DNA of 19,616 nucleotides from an uncultured Clostridia bacterium (GTDB taxonomy: Bacteria; Bacillota; Clostridia; Christensenellales; Aristaeellaceae), in contig CAKTXH010000038.1 of NCBI GenBank assembly GCA_934630975.1, positions 1 through 19,616 on the forward strand, in the 5' to 3' direction. Under the pieces are notes generated by a model. That model saw only the letters and a list, made by a program, of their open reading frames with translations, searched no databases and had not been told where the DNA came from. Both the position numbers and the translations under genes were made by a program. Positions 1-6,689 of the stretch are shown here, piece by piece; position 1 is the first letter of the stretch, and the number at the start of each line of letters is the position of its first letter.

Positions 1-251
1 AGGATGGAGAGGTCGTCGCGGTAGAACGTGATATCCAGCACGCCCAGCGGCAGCTTCACGCCCTCCACCTGCTCGATGATCTCCTGAATCAGCTTCGCCA
101 GCGTCACGCCCCGGCGCTGAATCCCGACCAGCCTGAGGTTTTCCACGCCGTCGTTGTTTTCGATGATTTCGTGCGCAATGCGCCGCAGCGCGCGCTTCAT
201 GGCGTTTTCATCCATGATATCGGCTTTGAACTTGAGCTTTGAGGTATCCAT
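1..251 (-). CDS. pyrR: Bifunctional pyr operon regulator / uracil phosphoribosyltransferase PyrR (partial, 3' end outside window)
   Basis: Only the first 83 codons are present; the gene runs off the left edge. PyrR binds pyr mRNA leaders when UMP is high and causes transcription termination, and it also has uracil phosphoribosyltransferase activity. The visible residues fit the family well: an N-terminal KADIMDENAMKRALRRIAHE stretch, then LVGIQRRG and LAKLIQEII, then GVLDITFYRDDLS, which is the typical beta-strand region ahead of the PRPP-binding loop. The start at 251 has GGAGG 6-7 bases upstream. Identification is strengthened by the leader, which carries a PyrR binding loop and a terminator hairpin directly ahead of the start. 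In relatives pyrR usually heads a pyrimidine biosynthesis operon, so pyr genes are expected to the left. The whole match rests on recognised motifs, not on a search. Confidence 0.93.
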   Translation of the reverse strand, partial: MDTSKLKFKADIMDENAMKRALRRIAHEIIENNDGVENLRLVGIQRRGVTLAKLIQEIIEQVEGVKLPLGVLDITFYRDDLSI

Positions 252-275
252 TCTGCGCCTCCTCAGCCTTTGGGC

Positions 276-310
276 ATAAAAAATACCCTGTTCCGTCGAT
301 CGGAACAGGG
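276..310 (-). terminator. Attenuator (intrinsic terminator) of the pyrR leader
   Basis: On the minus strand a 10-bp perfect stem (CCCTGTTCCG / CGGAACAGGG, arms 301-310 and 286-295) with a 5-base loop is followed by TATTTTTT. It lies between the PyrR binding loop and the pyrR start, as in classical pyr attenuators. Just upstream, GGCAAA (346-351) can pair with TTTGCC (309-314), enclosing an AAAGGG/CCCTTT stem. This is a candidate antiterminator that would take two bases from the terminator arm. Confidence 0.9.
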
Positions 311-351
311 CAAACAAAGGGATAAACTTTCCCCTTTACCACACATTTGCC

Positions 352-384
352 GCCTTGCCGACCTCACGGGATCGAATTAAAGGC
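352..384 (-). promoter_or_regulatory. PyrR binding loop (anti-antiterminator) in the pyr leader RNA
   Basis: The minus strand at 373-360 reads GATCCCGTGAGGTC. This matches the published PyrR binding consensus ARUCCNGNGAGGYU at every position except the first and last, which change together so that they still pair. It sits inside a hairpin closed by GCCTT (380-384) and AAGGC (352-356). PyrR with bound UMP would stabilise this hairpin and so favour the downstream terminator. Confidence 0.9.
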
Positions 385-403
385 TTATTTTCTTATCTCC
401 GCG

Positions 404-432
404 ATTGTATCACCTTTTTTGGGATTCGTCAA
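404..432 (-). promoter_or_regulatory. Sigma-A promoter of pyrR
   Basis: Minus strand: TTGACG (427-432), 17-base spacer, TACAAT (404-409). Transcription should begin near 397, about 13 bases before the PyrR binding hairpin. The promoter starts only 37 bases after the stop of the last array gene, with no clear terminator between them. Confidence 0.92.
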
Positions 433-468
433 TACGTAATTTCTTCTTTCGCTTTGACATGCGCGGGG

Positions 469-1584
469 TTATTGCACATACCTTTCCCGCCCCGCGCGCT
501 CCTCCTCCGGGTCAACCATCTTCCCCGTCTGCGCGTCAATCAGCAGGATTTTCCAGCCTTTTTCCTTCTGATAGCCCGGCGCGTCCAGATCGCCCTCCGC
601 GGGGTCGCCGCTCAACTCTTTCGCCGCGCTTTCGGCATATTTACACTCGACGCACCACATCGGCACAAGCCAGTATTCGGCCTCGTAGGCCGTTTCGTCG
701 TTCGGATAGGATGCATCGGGCGCGGCATACGCCGCGTAGCCCAGCGTCAGGCTGTAAACCTCCCGAATCCTGCCCTTTTGAATCCAGTCCGCTAGCGTCT
801 GCTCGATCTTCGCCCAATCGCAGAGCCGCACATCCGGCTGAACTTCCCCGGTTTCGCGCCACATCGCCGTTGACGTACAGATATAATCCGCATCCGAACG
901 GTATTCGCCCAGCACAATCCAGCTTGCGTTGGATAGCGCCTGCTGTGCGGCGCGCCTGCCCTGTTGGCTGAACACCCGCTCCACGCCCGTCACAATCGGC
1001 ACACCGCGCAGGGTTTCCCACGCTTCAATGTAATACCCACCCTTTTCCGTCAGGCTTCCGTCCGCTTCGCGCACGGTTCTGGCGCTCCTGAGACCCGCGC
1101 GATACGGCAGACAGCCGATTTGCTGCTCGCCGAACAGCTCCTCCGTTTTCTGCATGAGAAAGCTTTCAGCGTCCAGCAGGGATTTTTCCTGATTCGGCGC
1201 AAAGACCTCCGCCGCATCTGCCGAATCCGCCCACAAATTCTGCACGTAAGCGGTGAAATACGACGCGTCGTTTCCCGCCGACATACTCGGGCGCATCGCC
1301 ACCCGCTGGCCGTAAAGCGTGTTCTTTTCCAGCGAATCGCCCAGCGTTCCCGCCGTCTGCGCCGAAATGTTTGTCCGCGTCACGCGCAGAATCGGCAGCG
1401 TTTCGATATCCGGCATATATACGGGCGCGCGGAATGAGATCGTCCGCCCGTAGGCTTCATGCGTCCCCTCTACCGCCGCCGAGGTCTGCGCTTTCAGCTC
1501 GGAAACAGAAATCCTCTCGCCGCCCGCGCTCGCCATCGTCGGCACAAGCAAGAGCACGCAAAGCGCGGCAAAAATTCTTTTCAT
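469..1584 (-). CDS. Exported paralogous protein P5 of unknown function (last gene of five-gene array, subfamily A)
   Basis: This is a 371-residue protein of no function I recognise. A signal peptide (residues 1-20, charged MKR, hydrophobic core, ending SMASA-like in VPTMASA) predicts export. It shares with P3 the block EVFAPNQ, a (R)GVPIV motif, an amphipathic segment before VYSLTLGY, and a YP-acidic insert; with all members it shares LVPMWCVEC and DAQTGKMVDP near the C-terminus. The PxW...DAQTG arrangement recalls PepSY/YycI-like envelope modules, but that is only a resemblance. The chosen ATG at 1584 overlaps the P4 stop (ATGA) and has GGGAGGA 6 bases upstream; an ATG five codons earlier would place that ribosome binding site inside the gene. 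Unlike its four siblings, P5 ends RERYVQ and lacks the TWED tail. Downstream lies the pyrR promoter. Confidence 0.85.
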   Translation of the reverse strand: MKRIFAALCVLLLVPTMASAGGERISVSELKAQTSAAVEGTHEAYGRTISFRAPVYMPDIETLPILRVTRTNISAQTAGTLGDSLEKNTLYGQRVAMRPSMSAGNDASYFTAYVQNLWADSADAAEVFAPNQEKSLLDAESFLMQKTEELFGEQQIGCLPYRAGLRSARTVREADGSLTEKGGYYIEAWETLRGVPIVTGVERVFSQQGRRAAQQALSNASWIVLGEYRSDADYICTSTAMWRETGEVQPDVRLCDWAKIEQTLADWIQKGRIREVYSLTLGYAAYAAPDASYPNDETAYEAEYWLVPMWCVECKYAESAAKELSGDPAEGDLDAPGYQKEKGWKILLIDAQTGKMVDPEEERAGRERYVQ

Positions 1585-1610
1585 TGTGCATCCTCCCATG
1601 TCGTCATCTC
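1532..1610 (-). repeat. Junction repeat P4/P5
   Basis: This segment contains the end of P4, the embedded ribosome binding site, the ATGA overlap and the signal-peptide codons of P5. It closely resembles the other three junctions and is nearest to P3/P4: the stretch from the signal-peptide codons to CATGGGAGGATG differs at a single base. It is one of four dispersed copies spaced about 1.2 kb apart. Confidence 0.85.
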
Positions 1611-2831
1611 CGGCACGGCAAACGTCGCTTCATCGCCGGTCGTGATGATTTTCATCTCGCCGGTTTGCGCATTCAGCGGAATCTGCGCAAATTCATACGC
1701 TTCCCACCGATTCAGCTCGCAATGCTCGTGGAAGCTGTCCACAATACTCTGCTTTCCGTTCGGTACATAATCGCAATCCAGCACCCACATCGGTACAGCC
1801 CATGCGTAATCCTCCATTTCGGGATTGGAGTATCGCATATACCCCAGCCGCAGCGCATGGATATTGCGGATACGCCCTGTTGCAATTTCCTTTTCGATAC
1901 TTTCCAACACGCGATCAAGTGGCGCAAGCGGCACGTCCTCCTGCTCCACAGTGCGGATACGGTTCATGCTGACGTACACGCTGTAATCCGTGTTGCTCGA
2001 TGTATACATCTTCAAATATACATTCGTCCGCCAATCCGATCCAAGGCTATAAGGCGCAAGACGGTTCGCGATACGGTTTGTTTCCGGCGTAGACCCATAC
2101 GCCACGCGAAAGCTGTTATCCCCGAGAGTAGAGCAAAGCGCCCCGATCATTGGGATGCCATTCACCACTTGTTCTGCACGGATGGTGTAATAGCCCTTGC
2201 CCCCGTTATTCTCCCCGTCGATGGCTGTGCTTCCATGAATCGCAATGCGCTTGGGCGCAATCATGTAGCCCTTATTCGGATATGCCTCGTCAATCACGTG
2301 TTGAAAACACGCCATTGCTTCCGCCACAGTTTGAGTGCCACCGCGTATGTACGAACTATTCATATCCAGTTCCCACGGATAGCGGTAATCGTTCGGCTTT
2401 GCGTTGTAATTCGACCATTTTTCCCCGAGCCATTCGCCTGTATTCATGCCAAATTCCTTGGCGCTTTCGTAATCCGTCGTCATGCCCATGCCAAGGGTTC
2501 CCCAACTCACATCAAACGGTTGGCTGTTCATGTCATATCGAAACCACGTCATGCCGTTTCGCTCAAATGCGTTTTTCAGCATCACGTCAGCGATTTCCGG
2601 CGTAAACGGCCGATCGTTTTCCACCGTGATGACAGGGCATTTCTCCACATCCGGTACGAGAATCGGGATATCCACGTTCAACTCGCCGTTCGGCGTGTCG
2701 TAGGTCTTTGTCCACCGTCCCCTCTCCACCGTCTGTCGATGCAGCTCAGCAATGGAAACCAAATCAGAATTCGCGCTCGCTATCGTCGGCGCAAGCAAGA
2801 GCGCACAAAGCGCGGCAAAAATTCTTTTCAT
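1581..2831 (-). CDS. Exported paralogous protein P4 of unknown function (subfamily B)
   Basis: A 416-residue predicted exported protein of unknown function. The signal peptide is residues 1-20 (LLLAPTIASA at the cleavage end). Conserved array features follow: VSIAELHRQTVERGRW near residues 25-40, PILVPDVEKCPVITV near 56-70, VNGIPMIG in the middle, PLAPLDRVLESIEKEI then RIRNIHALRLGY, then VPMWVLDCDY, LNAQTGEM and the C-terminal TTWEDAQ. The PLxPLDRV helix places it with P1 and P2 (subfamily B), not with its neighbours P3 and P5. The start at 2831 overlaps the stop of P3 by ATGA with GGGAGGA upstream, so translation is probably coupled. The centre (residues about 75-270) has little obvious similarity to the siblings. 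It could be a surface or secreted binding protein, but no catalytic motif was seen. Confidence 0.85.
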   Translation of the reverse strand: MKRIFAALCALLLAPTIASANSDLVSIAELHRQTVERGRWTKTYDTPNGELNVDIPILVPDVEKCPVITVENDRPFTPEIADVMLKNAFERNGMTWFRYDMNSQPFDVSWGTLGMGMTTDYESAKEFGMNTGEWLGEKWSNYNAKPNDYRYPWELDMNSSYIRGGTQTVAEAMACFQHVIDEAYPNKGYMIAPKRIAIHGSTAIDGENNGGKGYYTIRAEQVVNGIPMIGALCSTLGDNSFRVAYGSTPETNRIANRLAPYSLGSDWRTNVYLKMYTSSNTDYSVYVSMNRIRTVEQEDVPLAPLDRVLESIEKEIATGRIRNIHALRLGYMRYSNPEMEDYAWAVPMWVLDCDYVPNGKQSIVDSFHEHCELNRWEAYEFAQIPLNAQTGEMKIITTGDEATFAVPEMTTWEDAQ

Positions 2832-2864
2832 TGTACATCCTCCCATGTCATGATTTCGGGGCAG
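2779..2864 (-). repeat. Junction repeat P3/P4
   Basis: It contains the P3 C-terminal codons (PEIMTWEDVQ), the embedded GGGAGGA, the ATGA overlap and the P4 signal-peptide codons. The 3' side (CTGCCCCGAAATCATGAC in minus sense) is identical to the P2/P3 junction. Confidence 0.85.
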
Positions 2865-4006
2865 TACATTCTTTCTTTCGAATCGTCATACGGGTCGATG
2901 GCTTCGCCCGTCTGCGCGTTGATGCAGATCGACCGATGCCCCATCGAGGCATGCCGCACATCCGGGTTTTGCGATGGTTCCGCATACTCCGGGAATTCCG
3001 ACCAATCCTGCCCGGTCATGGAGACATATTCCCCGTCGAGAATCCAGCAGGGCATGGCGATGAACGGCATACGCAGTCCCTCGTATCGCGCCCGGTCGGT
3101 ATCTTTCTGCGGATAATCCACCTCCGGGTCGAGCCAGCAGACATAGCCCAGCGACAGCGAATACACGCCCTGCACCTTATTTTCCGCAATCAATTTTTCA
3201 ATGGTCGCCTGAATCTCGCCAAAGCTGCACAGCGGCGCATCCTCGACCAGCGTTTCCAGCTCCGAAACCGCCAGCGATCGAAGGAGAAACGCATCGTCGT
3301 TCGCCCAGTAAAGTTTACTCGGCATGCTGTCGATGCAAAGATCCTCCGCGAATCGGTCTGACGATCCCTGCGCATAGTGCGGGTCGCCGAGCAACGGAAT
3401 CCCGCGATAGCTGAGCCATCCTTCCAGATCATACTGTCCCTTGTTCGTGAACGCGCCGCACTGCGCGACTTCGCCTTTTCGGTTGCGAATCACATCGCAG
3501 ACCATCGCCTTGGTGGGCAGTATGGCGTATTCTTCTCCCAGAATTTCTTTGGTCAGCGCGTCCATTTTCCGATAAGCTTCGCCCGCAGATACGTCCTGAT
3601 TCGGCGCGAAAACTTCATCCAGATTGATTGGATTTTCCTTTTGCCAGAGGTCGTAATAGACCGCCGTGCGCCGTCCTACAATCGGCAGATTTTCATACGG
3701 AAAATCGTAGTGCTCAAGCGTGATTCGGTTGTGCCGAATCCATTCTTTCGCGTCCGTATCAACGCCGTATTTTTCCTTGAGTACGTCGTTGCCATAATTC
3801 CGCGTCACCCGCATAATCGGGAATGTGTCGGCTTCCGGCATCAGAATCGGCGCGTCGAAGGCAACCGTTCGCCCCTTTTTGCTGGTGTAGCTCGCTTCCC
3901 AGTAATCGGGAACTTGCGTTTTCAGCTCAGACAAGCGGATTTTCTCCGCGCCCGCCATCGTCGGAATCAGCATCAGCGCGCAAAGCGCGGCAAGAATCTT
4001 TTTCAT
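2828..4006 (-). CDS. Exported paralogous protein P3 of unknown function (subfamily A)
   Basis: A 392-residue predicted exported protein of unknown function. The signal peptide is MKKILAALCALMLIPTMAGA (residues 1-20). It continues with a SELKTQV segment, APILMPEADTFPIMRVTR, then EVFAPNQD followed by a helix ending KEILGE, YRGIPLLG, a VYSLSLGYVCW segment, a YP-acidic insert, MPCWILDGEY, INAQTGEAIDP and the tail PEIMTWEDVQ. EVFAPNQ and the VYSL form of the LGY segment are shared only with P5, defining subfamily A. The start at 4006 overlaps the P2 stop (ATGA) and is preceded by GGGAGGA encoded in the P2 tail. No enzymatic motif is visible. The protein lacks the Cys found after the PxW motif in its siblings (DGEY instead of CxY). 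Confidence 0.85.
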   Translation of the reverse strand: MKKILAALCALMLIPTMAGAEKIRLSELKTQVPDYWEASYTSKKGRTVAFDAPILMPEADTFPIMRVTRNYGNDVLKEKYGVDTDAKEWIRHNRITLEHYDFPYENLPIVGRRTAVYYDLWQKENPINLDEVFAPNQDVSAGEAYRKMDALTKEILGEEYAILPTKAMVCDVIRNRKGEVAQCGAFTNKGQYDLEGWLSYRGIPLLGDPHYAQGSSDRFAEDLCIDSMPSKLYWANDDAFLLRSLAVSELETLVEDAPLCSFGEIQATIEKLIAENKVQGVYSLSLGYVCWLDPEVDYPQKDTDRARYEGLRMPFIAMPCWILDGEYVSMTGQDWSEFPEYAEPSQNPDVRHASMGHRSICINAQTGEAIDPYDDSKERMYCPEIMTWEDVQ

Positions 4007-4045
4007 TGTACGTCCTCCCACGTCATGATTTCGGGGCAGTCGAAC
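3954..4045 (-). repeat. Junction repeat P2/P3
   Basis: This is the same junction module as at P3/P4 and P1/P2. It is nearly identical to P1/P2 over the P3 signal-peptide codons and the upstream CPEIMTWED codons. The embedded ribosome binding site reads GGGAGGACGTACAATGA here. Confidence 0.85.
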
Positions 4046-5199
4046 ACACGATCCCTTAACTTAGCAGGATCAACAAATTCGCCCGTCTGCGCGTTGACAA
4101 TCATTTTGCGATAAAACAGCCCGGACAGAATCGACGGTTCATCCTCCAGCTCCGCATCCGTCGGCATCTCCTTCTTTGCGCTGTAACAATACGCACATTC
4201 GACTTCCCACACAGGATAAAGAATCGCTCTCCCTTCTGCCCCTTCGTAACAGCAATAGCCGAACCGAAGCGCGTAAATATCCCGAATGTGCCCGGCCTCG
4301 ATCTGCTTTTCGATGCTGTCGATCACCCTATCCAGCGGGCTGAGCGGCACATCCGCCGCTATCGTTTCGTCTTCGGCAAGCGGAACCATGCAAAAAGAAT
4401 ACGAGCCATCGACCCAGCAATAAAACGTCCACGTCGGCGCTCGAAAATCGCCCCAAATCGAATTCCCGATTTTTGCCCAGCTTTTGGGCTTCTCGAATTC
4501 CGCATCCCGAACTGCAACGACTGGCGACTGCGCGCCCAGCAGAATCGGAATTCCGTTTACCGTCTGCCGCAGTTCGCAGCTATACAGCGGAACAGAATTC
4601 TTCACCGCTTCAATCCATGTCGCTTCAAGCGCAAGCTGCAAATCAGGGAACAGTTTCGCCATTTCCTCGTTCGCCCGCTTGACGACCTCGCGCGGCGTGA
4701 GATCATAGCCGTCCAAATAGGCTTTGTCCCACTCCACCTCATTGGAACAAATGGATATTCCATTTCGCGTCTCAAATAAATCAGGGTTCTCCTGCATCTT
4801 CGTTTGTGTATTCTGGTATTCGACGCTAATGCTCTGGTCGCCGATTTCAAAGAAGCGGATTTCCATCTGGTCGCCCGTGCCCGCATTGGCGAACGATACG
4901 ATTGTCGCTCCATCCTCGCTTCTTTCCGTCGTCATCGACGGAATACAGACATTTTCGATGTTTTCTTTCGCGTTCTCGGGCTTTCGCGCCGTCATCACCG
5001 GCACAGTCTTCACTTCCGGCAGAATCGGCGCAACATCTACCTCAACCGTTCGTCCTTTTACGTCCGTATAACTCGCCGTCCACCGCCCCATCGTCTCGAC
5101 CTGTTCCCGCAGTTCGGAAATGGAAACCTTCCCGCTCTCCGCGCCCGCCAGCGTCGGAATCAGCATCAGCGCGCAAAGCGCGGCAAGAATCTTTTTCAT
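4003..5199 (-). CDS. Exported paralogous protein P2 of unknown function (subfamily B)
   Basis: A 398-residue predicted exported protein of unknown function. It has a signal peptide (1-20, ending LIPTLAGA), the ESGKVSISELREQVETMGRW segment (21-40, split here as ESGKVSISEL then REQVETMGRW), VAPILPEVKTVPVMT (56-70), VNGIPIL (214-220), PLSPLDRVIDSIEKQI (285-300), IRDIYALRFGYCCY (305-318), LYPVWEVECAYC (327-338), VNAQTGEFVDP (368-378) and CPEIMTWEDVQ (388-398). Residues 6-41 are identical to P1, backed by 108 identical bases. The centre (about 75-210) diverges completely by eye. The start at 5199 overlaps the P1 stop with ATGA. The repeated helical segment before the LGY/FGY motif resembles a small alpha/beta envelope module, but I cannot assign a family. 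Confidence 0.85.
   Translation of the reverse strand: MKKILAALCALMLIPTLAGAESGKVSISELREQVETMGRWTASYTDVKGRTVEVDVAPILPEVKTVPVMTARKPENAKENIENVCIPSMTTERSEDGATIVSFANAGTGDQMEIRFFEIGDQSISVEYQNTQTKMQENPDLFETRNGISICSNEVEWDKAYLDGYDLTPREVVKRANEEMAKLFPDLQLALEATWIEAVKNSVPLYSCELRQTVNGIPILLGAQSPVVAVRDAEFEKPKSWAKIGNSIWGDFRAPTWTFYCWVDGSYSFCMVPLAEDETIAADVPLSPLDRVIDSIEKQIEAGHIRDIYALRFGYCCYEGAEGRAILYPVWEVECAYCYSAKKEMPTDAELEDEPSILSGLFYRKMIVNAQTGEFVDPAKLRDRVFDCPEIMTWEDVQ
5077..5184 (-). repeat. 108-bp perfect repeat, copy 1 (in P2)
   Basis: Base-for-base identical to 6339-6446 in P1. It encodes residues 6-41 of the precursor: most of the signal peptide and the start of the mature protein. Confidence 0.93.
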
Positions 5200-5238
5200 C
5201 GTATATCCTCCCATGTGATGATTTCGGGGCAGTCGAAC
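5147..5238 (-). repeat. Junction repeat P1/P2
   Basis: It contains the P1 tail (CPEIITWEDIR), the embedded GGGAGGA, the ATGA overlap and the P2 signal-peptide codons. Its sequence tracks the P2/P3 junction closely. Confidence 0.85.
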
Positions 5239-6461
5239 AGATCAGCGTCTACCTTTTGAATATCTCGTTGGTACAACTCCCCATTCTGCGCATTGATGAT
5301 GATCGTCGTGAATTCCACCTTGTCCATAAATTCCTGTTCTTCATAATAAGGGTCGTCGCCCAATGTACTTTTTTCTGCATCGGCATCTTCCAAATAGGAA
5401 CATTCAAGTTTCCAACATGGATACAGCCAAAAAGTCTGCTGGTCTGTGTGATCAAGGTACATGCAATATCCCAGTCTCAAATCATAGATATCTCTGATAT
5501 GTCCTGTCTGTATTTCCGTTTCAATTGTTTTTTGAATCGCATCAAACGGTTCCAACGGAACATCTTCGATCTCAATCGTCTTCGGTTTCTTTAAGCACAA
5601 TAAAACTGTGTATGAATCTTCATCCAATATGTTCAAAACGATCCGATTCGTTTTCAAACTGTTCAATCGTTCTTTTATGTTCTTGTCCAGCTTCATCTGC
5701 GATAGATCATAGATTGCCCCACATCGGTATAATATCGGGATTCCTTGAATGAGCTGATTACCTGTCAATTGATAAGAACCCTTCGCGGCATAGTCTACGT
5801 CTTCTCCCAATTCCAGACGATTGACGTCTTTCGTCTTTTTGGGGCGGCAAAGCACATTAACCATGCTCCATTCAAACGAAATCTCTTCTTGCGGAAACAT
5901 CCTTGCCAAAATACTGTTCATAAGTTGGCCGCATGCTTCGAGCGTAAGCGGATTGTTTTCTGCATATCCCTCTTGTTCATTTGTGTTCCATGCATAGTTA
6001 TAATGCACTTTTGTCGAAAGCCTGTCTGCCGACACATAGTTCATCAGCCTGTAATCAGGATTATATTTTACACACAACACGTTTGATTCTACATCTATCG
6101 TCATTTCATCGTTTCGCCACGACAATAAATCCCCATGATCTTTAGACGGCTGATGCAGTGTTGCCGTTATTGCGTCTTTCATTTCGTCTATCGAAGCGCC
6201 CTCTAAATTCTGCAAAACTTCTTTTTCTTCTTCCGTTTGAATCAGCTCTTCACAGGTGACAATTGGAAGCCTGTCTACATCCGGCACAATCGGCGGAATA
6301 TCTACCATAATTGTCCGTCCGTATGCCTCGTAGGTCTGCGTCCACCGCCCCATCGTCTCGACCTGTTCCCGCAGTTCGGAAATGGAAACCTTCCCGCTCT
6401 CCGCGCCCGCCAGCGTCGGAATCAGCATCAGCGCGCAAAGCGCGGCCATCCATCGTTTCAT
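5196..6461 (-). CDS. Exported paralogous protein P1 of unknown function (first gene of array, subfamily B)
   Basis: A 421-residue predicted exported protein of unknown function. It has a signal peptide (1-20), VSISELREQVETMGRW (25-40), PPIVPDVDRLPIVT (56-69), LIQGIPIL (237-244), VPLEPFDAIQKTIETEI (301-317), HIRDIYDLRLGYCMY (321-335), LYPCWKLECSY (346-356), INAQNGEL (389-396) and CPEIITWEDIR (411-421). The start at 6461 is chosen because GGGAGGA lies 7 bases upstream and because the signal peptide begins there; the frame stays open for 50 codons further upstream. Codons from about 5220 to 6300 are clearly more AT-rich than P2-P5, while the first 40 codons are GC-rich and match P2. This suggests different ancestry for the body of the gene, or recombination of its 5' end. 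Confidence 0.85.
   Translation of the reverse strand: MKRWMAALCALMLIPTLAGAESGKVSISELREQVETMGRWTQTYEAYGRTIMVDIPPIVPDVDRLPIVTCEELIQTEEEKEVLQNLEGASIDEMKDAITATLHQPSKDHGDLLSWRNDEMTIDVESNVLCVKYNPDYRLMNYVSADRLSTKVHYNYAWNTNEQEGYAENNPLTLEACGQLMNSILARMFPQEEISFEWSMVNVLCRPKKTKDVNRLELGEDVDYAAKGSYQLTGNQLIQGIPILYRCGAIYDLSQMKLDKNIKERLNSLKTNRIVLNILDEDSYTVLLCLKKPKTIEIEDVPLEPFDAIQKTIETEIQTGHIRDIYDLRLGYCMYLDHTDQQTFWLYPCWKLECSYLEDADAEKSTLGDDPYYEEQEFMDKVEFTTIIINAQNGELYQRDIQKVDADLFDCPEIITWEDIR
6339..6446 (-). repeat. 108-bp perfect repeat, copy 2 (in P1)
   Basis: Identical to 5077-5184 in P2. The match ends abruptly on both sides: codons 3-5 of the signal peptide differ, and the mature protein diverges after residue 41. 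Confidence 0.93.
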
Positions 6462-6636
6462 CGCTTTTCCTCCCGTTCTTTCGTTTTTTGCGTTCATCGA
6501 GTTTCTTCTACTTTCTATGACGTAAAAAAGGCCCGAATTGTGATCGTCTTTTTTTAACTCTTTTGATTCTTTTTCAAATTCGTCTCTTTTCAGCCATTCC
6601 CCTGTCATCATCCTTAAAAAAAGAAAGTGAGCGCCA

Positions 6637-6683
6637 CAAAAAACAGCGTTTCCCGCCGTGCATCTATCCTCGGCGGGAAACGC
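6637..6683 (-). terminator. Intrinsic terminator of hcp
   Basis: On the minus strand, GCGTTTCCCGCCG (6671-6683) pairs perfectly with CGGCGGGAAACGC (6646-6658) across a 12-base loop, followed by TGTTTTTTG. It begins 6 bases after the hcp stop and separates hcp from the paralog array. Confidence 0.93.
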
Positions 6684-6689
6684 ATATTC

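Noticed and set aside
461..497. Hairpin GCGCGGGG/CCCCGCGC across the P5 stop as an array terminator
   Set aside because: The loop is 21 bases and no T tract follows on the minus strand, so it is not called as a terminator.
1585..1599. Alternative starts five codons upstream (MGGCT, MGGRT, MGGYT) for P2-P5
   Set aside because: These ATGs lie before GGGAGGA, so the ribosome binding site would be inside the gene, and they would spoil the signal peptide start. The same applies at 2832-2846, 4007-4021 and 5200-5214.
1371..3116. Long plus-strand open frame opposite the paralog array
   Set aside because: It crosses three genes antisense, is rich in Arg/His/Pro/Ser without any domain, and has no ribosome binding site. 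The minus-strand genes have signal peptides, conserved motifs and start signals.
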